This document shows, piece by piece, positions 56,179 to 64,000 of a stretch of DNA of 64,000 nucleotides. Each line of letters opens with the position of its first letter. Position 1 is the first letter of the stretch. This stretch comes from Candidatus Ichthyocystis hellenicum. GTDB taxonomy: Bacteria; Pseudomonadota; Gammaproteobacteria; Burkholderiales; 2013Ark19i. Location of the stretch: NCBI RefSeq assembly GCF_001460935.1, contig NZ_LN906597.1, forward strand, positions 1,818,314-1,882,313, given 5' to 3'. The translations under genes and the position numbers were made by a program. Below the pieces are notes generated by a model. It was not told the DNA's origin and did not search any database. It saw nothing but the letters and a program-made list of their open reading frames with translations.

Positions 56179-59100
56179 ATGTATCCATATCACTTAAGTA
56201 ATAATTCTAATGTATGCTGTATCAGTGAAAAGAAAGATATTAAAAACGAGACTGATGATAAAGTTTCTGGGAATTCATGTTATCAGGATAAATATGCAAA
56301 TAAAAATTTAGACACTTATCATTCTACAGGAATAGAACTAAAAGACAAACTTCCTTGCAATTTTCTAAATACTCATACTTATTGTGAATTATACCAAAAT
56401 GATAATTATGAAGAAAAATTACTATTTCCTGATGTATTTAAATTAGACAAATCTAATTCAATAAATTCAATTTGCGACTTTGACGATAATGAACCATCTA
56501 CATCTTATGCAGTAAAACGTCCACGTATTGAAGATGCAGTGCTATCAACAGCACCAAATCCAAAAAAGATATACCCTGAACAAAGAGCTGACAAAGAAAA
56601 AAGTTTCATATCTCCATCGCTAGATTTTGCGGGACAAATAATAAAAGATCCTAATTTAAAAAATACTGAGCAACTTACACAAAATCATGCAGTTAAAAAG
56701 AATGTAACCCTAAAATTTTATCGTCGCAACAATTTATGCTACACGAAAACTAACTTAAGCATAGTATATAGAGATGCCATTAAAAGAATTGATGTTGATG
56801 CTAATGGATTATTTAAGAAATTTATATTGGAAGAAATGGGCAAAGCTCTTAAAAAAAGAAATTTCTTAAAATCACATCCCAATCTTTCCACAACTTATCA
56901 TAATATACGAAAATATGTTCTGGGAAAGCTGTCTAAATTACTCAACGAAGATTCAATGGATGCTGATATATTGATAAGTCCAGGAATGTCTATTTCAGAT
57001 TTAAGATCTAATTTCATATCAAATAATAATTTTCTTAAAAAACTACGAGATAATTGCGAAAAAATTGCAAGAGATGTACGTATAGCTTCCGATAATTATT
57101 TATCACATGTATTTCAAAGTCGTATTATTTTCAAAACGAATGACTCTTTAAATTCAACTAATACTAAAATTTCCATTTTTCCACAAAAAGATAAGCTTAT
57201 CGCAAAATTAAAAGAATTAATTATAGATACAGCATCTAACTTGCCCAATAGTGTTATTCGTGAAATTGAAAAGTTAGATCAAGATAGTATAGTAAATGCT
57301 TTGTTTTCAAACCTTCATGGTGTAATGGTATCAAAATCATTGATTAAAAATTTAAACTTGCTCTTTAATTCTAATAAAAACAAATCCATAAATGGAATAT
57401 TTGACGATAATTTAGATTTATTTAATGATTTACTTCATAAAATAGGAAATCTAGTAAGATCATCTTGTATATTTCATGAAGGAATTTTTTCACTAGATGA
57501 ACCAACAGTAGAACAGTTATCTAAATACCTACTATCAGATATGTGGGGTATATCTTCAAAATTTCATGACAAACTCAAACTGCCTGCTCATAATACACAC
57601 AAAACTCAAAAATTAACCGATGACGTTAATTTGGAGTACAATTATAAAAAATATGTAGTAACAAATATATCGGCGAAAGAAAAATTTCAAACACCAAAAT
57701 CAAGTTTAATATTCACTAACACTGCACTAACTAGATCAGTAAACATAAAAAAGGAAATCAATAATGACTATACTCATGATAAAACTTTAGCAACATCAGT
57801 TATAAAAAGTATTAATCAACCAAGACACAGTGTAGTGACAAAAGAATTTAGTCTAGGATCATACCGTAGAATTAATTTATTTTCTGCAGATATTATATCA
57901 CCCATATATGAAGATGCCATTAAAAAAATAGATATTGATGGTAATGGATTGTTCATCAATAGTGTATTCGAAGAATTAGGATCTTCTATTATAAGCATGT
58001 GCGTTACAAAATCATCTCTTAGCATTTCCAAAACTTACTCAAATGTTCGCAAATACATCCTGAATAAAGTTTCCCCTTACATTAGAGATATTATTAATTA
58101 TGCAGATGTATCAATAACTCATGGAATGTACATACCTGAAATAAATCATAATTGCATATCAAACAAAGTTTTTTTTGAAAAATTTAATGAAAAATGTGAT
58201 GAAATTGTAAAAAATATACATCTAATTCCGAATGATTATTTCCTAAGCCTTATTCAAAGCAACATTAATTTGGGTTCTGCTGGACGTTTAAAAATTACTA
58301 ATAGGAGAAATAAACTTTGCTCAAAAGTAAAATTTCTAATTACAGAGACAATATCAAATTTGCCCAACAGTATTGGGCATGAACTTAGAAAGTTTAAGCA
58401 GAGTGAAATAATAAATGGTTTATTTTCAAAAGTACATGGTATACATATACCAAAATCTTCCATAAGAAAGATGATCTTATACTTTAATTCTAACGAACTT
58501 CCAAACAATGCTTCTGATTTATGTTTTCTTAATAACTTGCTTACAAGATTATTAAACCAGATTACAATATCACCTGTATTACACAAAGGAAAGATGATTT
58601 ATATAGGAAAATATACAGCAGAATTATTGTCTAAATACTTATTGTCAGATGTGTACGGTATTTCTAGTAAACTTCATAATAAACTTACCCCTAGACGTAT
58701 TAGCGATAGCCCCTTAAAAGGTGGATATGAAAAAACTGTTGTAGCTAATACTTATGATGATACAAAATTACCATTGTTAGAAAAACCAATACTCATCCCA
58801 CCTCAAAAATCTAAATGGAGCCCTGATCTTATAACATCTATAAATATATATGAGCTATCTTTGTCAATGATTGATATTGACAAAGGTGATTTTGAAAATT
58901 ATGTCATAGATAAAGTTAGCCACTATCCATTAATAAAAGAATTACTTACTGAAAAAGAAAAAATCAATTTTGATTTTTCTGTAACCTATGAGCGCATCAA
59001 AAATCATATCCTGGAAATATTTAGCCCTTTCTTTAAAGAAATTGCAGAAGAAACACAAAAAAAGGTAAAGCTACTTCACGGTATGACTGTAGATGAATTA

Positions 59101-59850
59101 AGGCATGCCTATATATCAAATAAATATTTTTTTGATAAATTGTGTGTTTTTTGTAATGAAGTGATTGATCGCATTAAAAATCGCAGTGATAGTACATTGG
59201 TAGATATGATTCAATGCCGAGTACCATTAGAAACAGAAGTATCTAAAGTGATATGGATAGAAAAAAGTAAGAAAATCAGATTTTATAATGGCATAGAAAA
59301 AATATTAATTAAAAATATTTCCAATATCCCCAGAATAATTACAAACGTGATTAAATTATTACCAAACACTAAACTTCTAGAGGGATGCTTCTCTCATTTT
59401 TGTGATATGTATGTTGACAATGCATCGTTGCTAAAATCAAAATTAGTATTTGATTATATACAAAAAAAAGTATCCGATGACCATTTATTGAACAGATTAG
59501 TAGATACTATTTCAACAGATATGATTAATAAAATTGAAAAAGGAAATATAACATCAAAGATCATAAATAGCCATATGGTTTATGAAAATTTATCTACCTA
59601 CAACTATATAAGAAAATTAGTAAGAGAAAAATTGCCCGCCCTTAAAGATAAAATAAGTGACCCAATTATGATTGTACGTAATGACAAAATTGAAATAGCA
59701 GACCAAAAAACAAGGGACACTATATTTGATAAACTTAAATCATACCTTATTGAAACCACTATAAAGTCATATAGAGATTTATGTATAAAAAAATACAGAC
59801 TATACAATTCAAAAATGAAATCTAAAAAATTAATATGGGAAAATTATTAA
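56179..59850 (+). CDS. Array paralog P10, triple-module protein (1223 aa)
   Basis: MYPYHLSNNSNVCCISEK follows TCAGGATTC. The N region (1-173) has EEKLLFPDVFKLDK and EPSTSYAVKRPRIED followed by NPKK (bipartite basic). Module A (about 174-468) is of the P9-P12 subgroup (SIVYRDAIKRIDVD, LLNEDSMDADILI, FISNNNFLKKL). Module B is about 554-838, with GMYIPEINHNC replacing the usual GMSISDI. Module C is about 880-1223, with an extended basic end (NSKMKSKKLIWENY). The following 640 bases contain debris of another member. Intact ORF, function unknown. Confidence 0.9.
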   Translation: MYPYHLSNNSNVCCISEKKDIKNETDDKVSGNSCYQDKYANKNLDTYHSTGIELKDKLPCNFLNTHTYCELYQNDNYEEKLLFPDVFKLDKSNSINSICDFDDNEPSTSYAVKRPRIEDAVLSTAPNPKKIYPEQRADKEKSFISPSLDFAGQIIKDPNLKNTEQLTQNHAVKKNVTLKFYRRNNLCYTKTNLSIVYRDAIKRIDVDANGLFKKFILEEMGKALKKRNFLKSHPNLSTTYHNIRKYVLGKLSKLLNEDSMDADILISPGMSISDLRSNFISNNNFLKKLRDNCEKIARDVRIASDNYLSHVFQSRIIFKTNDSLNSTNTKISIFPQKDKLIAKLKELIIDTASNLPNSVIREIEKLDQDSIVNALFSNLHGVMVSKSLIKNLNLLFNSNKNKSINGIFDDNLDLFNDLLHKIGNLVRSSCIFHEGIFSLDEPTVEQLSKYLLSDMWGISSKFHDKLKLPAHNTHKTQKLTDDVNLEYNYKKYVVTNISAKEKFQTPKSSLIFTNTALTRSVNIKKEINNDYTHDKTLATSVIKSINQPRHSVVTKEFSLGSYRRINLFSADIISPIYEDAIKKIDIDGNGLFINSVFEELGSSIISMCVTKSSLSISKTYSNVRKYILNKVSPYIRDIINYADVSITHGMYIPEINHNCISNKVFFEKFNEKCDEIVKNIHLIPNDYFLSLIQSNINLGSAGRLKITNRRNKLCSKVKFLITETISNLPNSIGHELRKFKQSEIINGLFSKVHGIHIPKSSIRKMILYFNSNELPNNASDLCFLNNLLTRLLNQITISPVLHKGKMIYIGKYTAELLSKYLLSDVYGISSKLHNKLTPRRISDSPLKGGYEKTVVANTYDDTKLPLLEKPILIPPQKSKWSPDLITSINIYELSLSMIDIDKGDFENYVIDKVSHYPLIKELLTEKEKINFDFSVTYERIKNHILEIFSPFFKEIAEETQKKVKLLHGMTVDELRHAYISNKYFFDKLCVFCNEVIDRIKNRSDSTLVDMIQCRVPLETEVSKVIWIEKSKKIRFYNGIEKILIKNISNIPRIITNVIKLLPNTKLLEGCFSHFCDMYVDNASLLKSKLVFDYIQKKVSDDHLLNRLVDTISTDMINKIEKGNITSKIINSHMVYENLSTYNYIRKLVREKLPALKDKISDPIMIVRNDKIEIADQKTRDTIFDKLKSYLIETTIKSYRDLCIKKYRLYNSKMKSKKLIWENY

Positions 59851-60420
59851 ATAATACCTAATAAATAGGCATCATAATTAGCACTCTGGATTTTGGTTAA
59901 AAAATTTGCCTCTACTAAAACTATCACCATTCTTGATGATAATATACTTTATTTAAGCACATTAGTAGCTAATATAATGTCAATTTCAGATTGGATAGAA
60001 CTAAGAACTATTCATAACATATTTTTCGGTACCATATTATTTCAGATCTTAATAATTATTTAAATTTAACTAATATATATGGTGTATTTTCAAACTTCAT
60101 AAAAAGCTCAAAATCTCTGAAATGTATGTTGATAACTAATCACAACTAAAAATAGGGAATGCAATAAAAGTTTAATAACGACTATTAGGAAATAAAGTAA
60201 AGCATGCAAGATCATCAATGAGAGTTTAGTGATTATGTTTGATAATGAATAATATAAAATTTAAACTGCATATAGAAAATACGGGATAAAATACCGGGCA
60301 ACTAGAATCAGACCGAATTGAAACAACTATAAAGTCGCACAAAAAATTATGTCCAGATCATGTAACTATTGGCAATGGATATATTATTTTTTCATAAGTA
60401 AAATGACTTTTCAATATTTT
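59851..60420 (+). pseudogene. Decayed array member between P10 and P11
   Basis: Ordered fragments survive: around 60060-60115, pieces resembling the module-B end (YGVFSNFIKSSKS in one frame, cf. YGVxSKLHKKLKIS); at 60121-60150 MYVDN followed by a stop (cf. DMYVDNxSLLK); and at 60229-60365 VIMFDNE, then the LESDRIETTIKSHKKL piece matching the extreme C terminus of module C. The order is that of an intact gene, so this is a deleted and decayed paralog. Confidence 0.65.
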
Positions 60421-60446
60421 TTTTCTGCTAAAACACGAAATAGGTG

Positions 60447-60452
60447 TACAAT
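60447..60452 (+). promoter_or_regulatory. -10-like element of P11 (TACAAT)
   Basis: GTGTACAAT is conserved, 42 bases before the ATG. No good -35 is seen (CTGCTA at 16 bases). Confidence 0.45.
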
Positions 60453-60493
60453 GACTGTTTCTGTGGGATAGATTATCTTTTAGGCATTATTAT

Positions 60494-62167
60494 ATGTATC
60501 CACATCTCTCAAGAAGTAACTTTACTGCAGATAATATTGATGAAAGAAAAAATATTAAAAATGTAATTGATGGCAATAGTAATGACCATCAATTAAAATC
60601 CGGTACGGTGAAACGCTCATTCATTGGAGATGAGTCGTCTTCGACAACCAAAAAACCCAAAATAGTAAACCTTAAACAATCTCCAGATGACGAAAAAACA
60701 TTACAAAATTATCCATCTACCAGTGAAATGCTAAGTAGATCCGTAATTAAAAAGGAATTACATATAAAACTATATCGTTGCGACATTAACTATGAAAAAA
60801 ATCCCAATGCTTCATCACTAAAAAAAATAGAACAAAAAACTTTAAATACAAGGGAAATATCCAAACAATATGTAATTAAAAAGGAACTGCGTATAAAACT
60901 ATATCGTTGCGACATTAACTCTGAAAAAAATCCCAATGCTCCATCACTAAAAAAAATAGAACAAAAAATTTTAGATACAATAAAAACATCAAAACAGTCT
61001 GTAATTAGAAAGGAACTAATATCATACCACCCTGGTAGTTTTTATTGCAAAGGAATAAGTTCAAGCATATACAGAAATGCTATTAAAAGAATAGGTGTCG
61101 ATAGTAATGGGTTATTTAAGGATTGTGTATCAGAAAAAATTAGTAAAATTTTTAAAAAAATAAATTTCTCAGAATTATCTCCTGATCTTTCTAAAACTTA
61201 TTATAATGTACGCAAATATGCTCTAGGTAGAATTTATCCATTATTTTATGAAGATACGTTTGTCTCAGATGTATTAATAACTCCTGGTATTTCTATTTTA
61301 GATTTAAAATCAAAATGCATATCAAATAGTACTTTTTTTAAAAAACTACGAGGGAGTTGCGAAAAAGTCGCAGAAGATATACGAACCACTCCGGACAGTT
61401 ATTTATCTCATGTATTCCAAAGCTATATTTTTTTTAGTCCTAGTGGTTATTTAAACTCAACAGATACTAAGATTAAAATTTACCCACCTAAAAAAAAAAT
61501 TCTCCCTAGACTAAAAGATTTGATTATAGATACTATATCTAATTTACCAAACAGTATTATTTGTGAAATTGAAAAACTTGATCAAAATGATATTGTAAGG
61601 GCCCTATTTTCAGACGTACACGGTGTACTAGTATCAAAATTATTGGTAAAAAATTTAAACTTACTTTCTAATTCCAATAAAAGCAAATTTATAAATTTAA
61701 GATTTGATAGCAATCAAGATTTATTTGATGATGATTTAAATTTATTAAATGAGCTATTTGACAAAATAGCAAATCTGGTAAGGGGGTTCTGTATGTTTAA
61801 GGACGGTTTTTTTTTTCCAGATGAATCAACGGTAGAACAGCTATCTAAACACCTATTGTCAGATATGTACGGTGTATCTTGCTCGCTTCATAAAAAACTA
61901 AAACTATCAGCTCAAAACATACTAAAACCTCAAGAATTAGTTGATAATATTAAGTTAGATCACAACTATACAAAAGATATGGTAACCGTTGTCTTGACGA
62001 AAGAAGAATTACAAATATTAGCTGATAATATTAAGTTAGATCACAATTATACACTAAGATATAGTAAGTGGTATATTAACAAAAGTAGAAGTAGAAATGC
62101 CAAAATTAGATCCGGTAAGCATGACAAATGTACAATCGGGATTGATAGATACAAAATGGTAAAATAG
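60494..62167 (+). CDS. Array paralog P11, truncated after module A (557 aa)
   Basis: MYPHLSRSNFTADNIDE follows TTTAGGC. The N region contains VKRSFIGDESSSTTKKPK (compact bipartite basic) and then a tandem duplication of 43 residues (129 bp; copies start at 60743 and 60872, a third partial at 61001) that repeats the first lines of module A (VIKKELxIKLYRCDIN). Module A proper is about 173-472, of the P9 subgroup. After the LHKKLKLSA box the sequence has a second small duplication (LVDNIKLDHNYT and LADNIKLDHNYT) and then a basic tail ending RYKMVK. Modules B and C are missing; C debris follows. It is a pseudogene or a short form with an altered tail. Confidence 0.78.
   Translation: MYPHLSRSNFTADNIDERKNIKNVIDGNSNDHQLKSGTVKRSFIGDESSSTTKKPKIVNLKQSPDDEKTLQNYPSTSEMLSRSVIKKELHIKLYRCDINYEKNPNASSLKKIEQKTLNTREISKQYVIKKELRIKLYRCDINSEKNPNAPSLKKIEQKILDTIKTSKQSVIRKELISYHPGSFYCKGISSSIYRNAIKRIGVDSNGLFKDCVSEKISKIFKKINFSELSPDLSKTYYNVRKYALGRIYPLFYEDTFVSDVLITPGISILDLKSKCISNSTFFKKLRGSCEKVAEDIRTTPDSYLSHVFQSYIFFSPSGYLNSTDTKIKIYPPKKKILPRLKDLIIDTISNLPNSIICEIEKLDQNDIVRALFSDVHGVLVSKLLVKNLNLLSNSNKSKFINLRFDSNQDLFDDDLNLLNELFDKIANLVRGFCMFKDGFFFPDESTVEQLSKHLLSDMYGVSCSLHKKLKLSAQNILKPQELVDNIKLDHNYTKDMVTVVLTKEELQILADNIKLDHNYTLRYSKWYINKSRSRNAKIRSGKHDKCTIGIDRYKMVK
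60743..61000 (+). repeat. 129-bp tandem duplication within P11
   Basis: Two full copies (60743-60871 and 60872-61000) with a third start at 61001, each beginning GTAATTA. The copies differ at several positions but keep frame. Each carries the conserved pre-module phrase KKEL. Confidence 0.85.
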
Positions 62168-62935
62168 AAACTAGTGATGAAAAATTTCATCAACATAATA
62201 TTTATTTCACATCAAGTGAAAGCCCCCCCCCTCCTCCTAAAACATTAGGAATGTAACCATCCCCTCATAATATATTTAATTAGGAACTAGTTCTACCAAT
62301 AATTGAAATTGAGAAATGAAATTTTGAAGATTATTTTAATATATAAAAGTTAATCACTAGCAGTTAATTTGGTAATCACATACATGTGATGTATGTGATT
62401 TTGTCATCATTGATACAATTTTTATAAAATCCTACCAAAATAACAAGTGCCTCAACTTCAAAAAATATAGAAAAAATAACACAAAGAGATTCAAGTACTA
62501 TAAAAAAATAGACCTACCTGTAAAATTAATCATGTAAAAATAAATTCTGCTTTTGGTCTTATTATAATAACCCACACTACTCAATCAATGATTTTAGCAT
62601 CTATTGTATATAGATTTGTTCTTAGGGGATATCATAAAGTTAACTTTCCTCCTACGTGGATAATTATGATTAACGGTGAAACTGCAAACAAAAACAAGCA
62701 AAAAAACAATGTATATAATCAATCATAATCCAAGAAAATATAAAACCGCACAACAAATTATGTATTAAAACATGCAAATTATATAATTAAAAAATGGAAA
62801 CTTAAAAACTATGATTAGCATAACCTTATATAACTTAATTTGATAAATATTTATAATGGGTAACTATACGCAATTAATATATTAGTATGTAAAATTTATT
62901 ATCAGCAACATCAGTAAGATAATTTTAAAAAATTT
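62168..62935 (+). pseudogene. Decayed module C after P11
   Basis: Ordered remnants: 62290-62350 reads LVLPIIEIEK, stop, NFEDYF (cf. LAISMIDIDKGDFEDSF); about 62460-62510 reads SKNIEKITQRDSSTI (cf. SKVVERIKNCTDSTLI); 62663-62700 reads IIMINGETANK (cf. MIMNNDKIETADQK); and 62755-62790 resembles the LCIKTxK tail. It is thus the lost C part of P11 or of a neighbour. A run of nine C residues lies at 62223-62231. Confidence 0.65.
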
Positions 62936-62938
62936 ATT

Positions 62939-62966
62939 TTTACTAAAATAAAAATGAGTGTACAAT
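62939..62966 (+). promoter_or_regulatory. Promoter-like element of P12
   Basis: TTTACT at 62939-62944, spacer 16, TACAAT at 62961-62966, 49 bases before the ATG. Confidence 0.7.
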
Positions 62967-63015
62967 GGGGTTCCATTTACAATGAAGTAATGAGTTGTTT
63001 TTTAGGTTATGATAA

Positions 63016-64000
63016 ATGTATCCATATAATTCAAGCAACGACTTCACCTTAAGTAGCATTGATATAAATAAAAAAATTAAAAATGATGTTGATGGCAGCA
63101 CAACTGAACAGTCATCTTGCAAAGATAATAAAGACTTTGGTTATTGCGTAGGTGTTGCGTCGCAATATGATCTATCCCAATATCATGATGAACTATTGCA
63201 AGAAGGTCATTATCAAGAAAAATTATTGCCTCCAGATATATTTAAATTGACTAAAAGTTTTGACACTAAAAAATCATCCACTTCTCATACTGCAAAATGT
63301 ACACCCATTAAAGATGAGCCACTATCAAAATCAACAAACCCAAATATACTGCCACCTAAACAAAGCATTAACAAAGAAAGTATAGTCAAAAAAAATATAA
63401 GTATAAATTTATATACCCGCAGTAATTTGTGGCATACAAAATATAATCAGAGAATAGTATATATTGATGCCATTAAGAGAATAGATATTGACAATAAAGA
63501 ATTATTTAAGAACAGTGTATTAGAAAAAATTGGTAAAATTATCGAAAAAAGATATTTACTAGGATCGTCCATTGATCTTTCTCAAACCTATTTAAATATA
63601 CGCAAGTATATATTAGATAAGATCTCTTTATTAATTAATGAGGATACCTCTGACTCGGAGATATTGATAACTCCTGGAATGTCCGTTTCAGATTTGAGAT
63701 CTAGTTGCATATTAAATACTAGTTTTTTCAAAAAACTAAGAGATGCCTGTGAAAAAATTGTAAAAGACATACAAGAAACTCCGGATGATTATTTAACACA
63801 TATACTTCAAAGCAACACTATTTTCAGTCTAATTGATTCAAATATGGCTAGTCCTTTAACTTCAACTAATACTGCTGTTATCCGTTTTTCTGAAAAAAAA
63901 AAATTTCTCCCAAAATTAAAAGAGTTAATTATGGATACGGTATCTAATTTAGATAGCAGTATTATTTGTGAAATTAAAAAGATAGATCAGAAAAATATTG
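63016..64000 (+). CDS. Array paralog P12, N-terminal part (cut by window end, 328 codons)
   Basis: ATG 63016 (MYPYNSSNDFTLSSID) follows TTTAGGTT. I translated it to base 64000 without meeting a stop. The N region (1-125) has QEKLLPPDIFKLTK and a degenerate basic motif (AKCTPIKDEPLS). Module A begins at about 126 with KKNISINLYTRSNL and has the P9-subgroup signatures RIVYIDAIKRIDID, LINEDTSDSEILITPGMSVSDLR and CILNTSFFKKL. The window ends in the LKELIMDTVSNL region, about two thirds through module A. Whether modules B and C follow cannot be seen. Confidence 0.85.
   Translation, partial: MYPYNSSNDFTLSSIDINKKIKNDVDGSTTEQSSCKDNKDFGYCVGVASQYDLSQYHDELLQEGHYQEKLLPPDIFKLTKSFDTKKSSTSHTAKCTPIKDEPLSKSTNPNILPPKQSINKESIVKKNISINLYTRSNLWHTKYNQRIVYIDAIKRIDIDNKELFKNSVLEKIGKIIEKRYLLGSSIDLSQTYLNIRKYILDKISLLINEDTSDSEILITPGMSVSDLRSSCILNTSFFKKLRDACEKIVKDIQETPDDYLTHILQSNTIFSLIDSNMASPLTSTNTAVIRFSEKKKFLPKLKELIMDTVSNLDSSIICEIKKIDQKNI

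Noticed and set aside
21027-59807. Minus-strand ORFs of 60-136 codons inside the array genes
   Set aside because: They recur at the same module positions in every paralog as mirrors of conserved coding sequence, with no ribosome sites. They are shadows.
62223-62231. Run of nine C residues as a phase-variation tract
   Set aside because: It lies in decayed sequence after P11, outside any supported reading frame.
1-64000. Transposase, integrase or insertion-sequence genes
   Set aside because: Despite the many rearrangements I found no ORF with recognisable transposase motifs and no terminal inverted repeats with target duplications. Homologous recombination between repeats explains the structure.
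1-64000. tRNA or rRNA genes
   Set aside because: I saw no T-loop GGTTCGAATCC-like sequence with a matching acceptor stem, and no rRNA-like stretch. A tRNAscan run would settle this.
1-64000. Eukaryotic or mollicute origin
   Set aside because: Long intronless ORFs with Shine-Dalgarno sites and bacterial -35/-10 pairs argue against a eukaryote. TGA acts as a stop and TGG encodes Trp, which argues against the mollicute code.

Overview
The window is a very AT-rich bacterial segment that contains almost no recognisable housekeeping gene. Shine-Dalgarno-like sequences precede most starts, TGA is used as a stop, and bacterial-type -35/-10 pairs are visible, so this is bacterial DNA using the standard bacterial code. 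The low GC, the expanded paralogous families, the abundant gene debris and the eukaryote-like features (mucin-like stalks, nuclear-localisation-like motifs) fit an obligate intracellular or endosymbiotic bacterium. A member of the Rickettsiales is my best guess, but nothing in the window proves it.

Region 1 (1-17.4 kb) is a recombination-scarred locus of repeat proteins built from a five-residue unit, G-[YF]-[DN]-[KR]-x (15 bp in DNA). Intact or near-intact members lie at 1207, 4688, 6321 and 8239. Truncated, frameshifted or fused members lie at 1, 9325, 11303/12258 and 15434 (minus). Interleaved are single-span membrane proteins (2921, 12581, 14594, and Thr-rich stalk proteins at 13492 and 15434), palindromic hairpins, inverted relics of the same genes and in-frame minisatellites. 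A tandem duplication of a convergent gene pair (12.56-16.38 kb) lies between inverted copies of a repeat ORF (9.45-10.3 kb and 16.4-17.4 kb).

Region 2 (17.4-21 kb) holds a non-coding stretch of less AT-rich composition, one more stalked membrane protein on the minus strand (18539-19774), and 1.2 kb of AT-rich DNA with no gene.

Region 3 (21-64 kb) is a head-to-tail array of twelve paralogous genes (called P1-P12 here), mostly about 1100-1245 codons. Each protein starts with a form of M-Y-P-[YC]-x-S, has a divergent acidic N-terminal region that often carries a bipartite basic (NLS-like) motif, and then three homologous modules A, B and C. P5 lacks C, P11 stops after A, and P12 runs off the window. 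Most genes have their own promoter-like element TTTACT-N16-TACAAT and a TTAGGT ribosome site, so they look like individually expressed units rather than an operon. Gaps between them hold decayed C-module fragments, evidence of continued duplication and loss. I recognise no described family. The array is the best candidate for a previously undescribed system, plausibly a family of secreted host-directed proteins, but that role is inferred from sequence features only.
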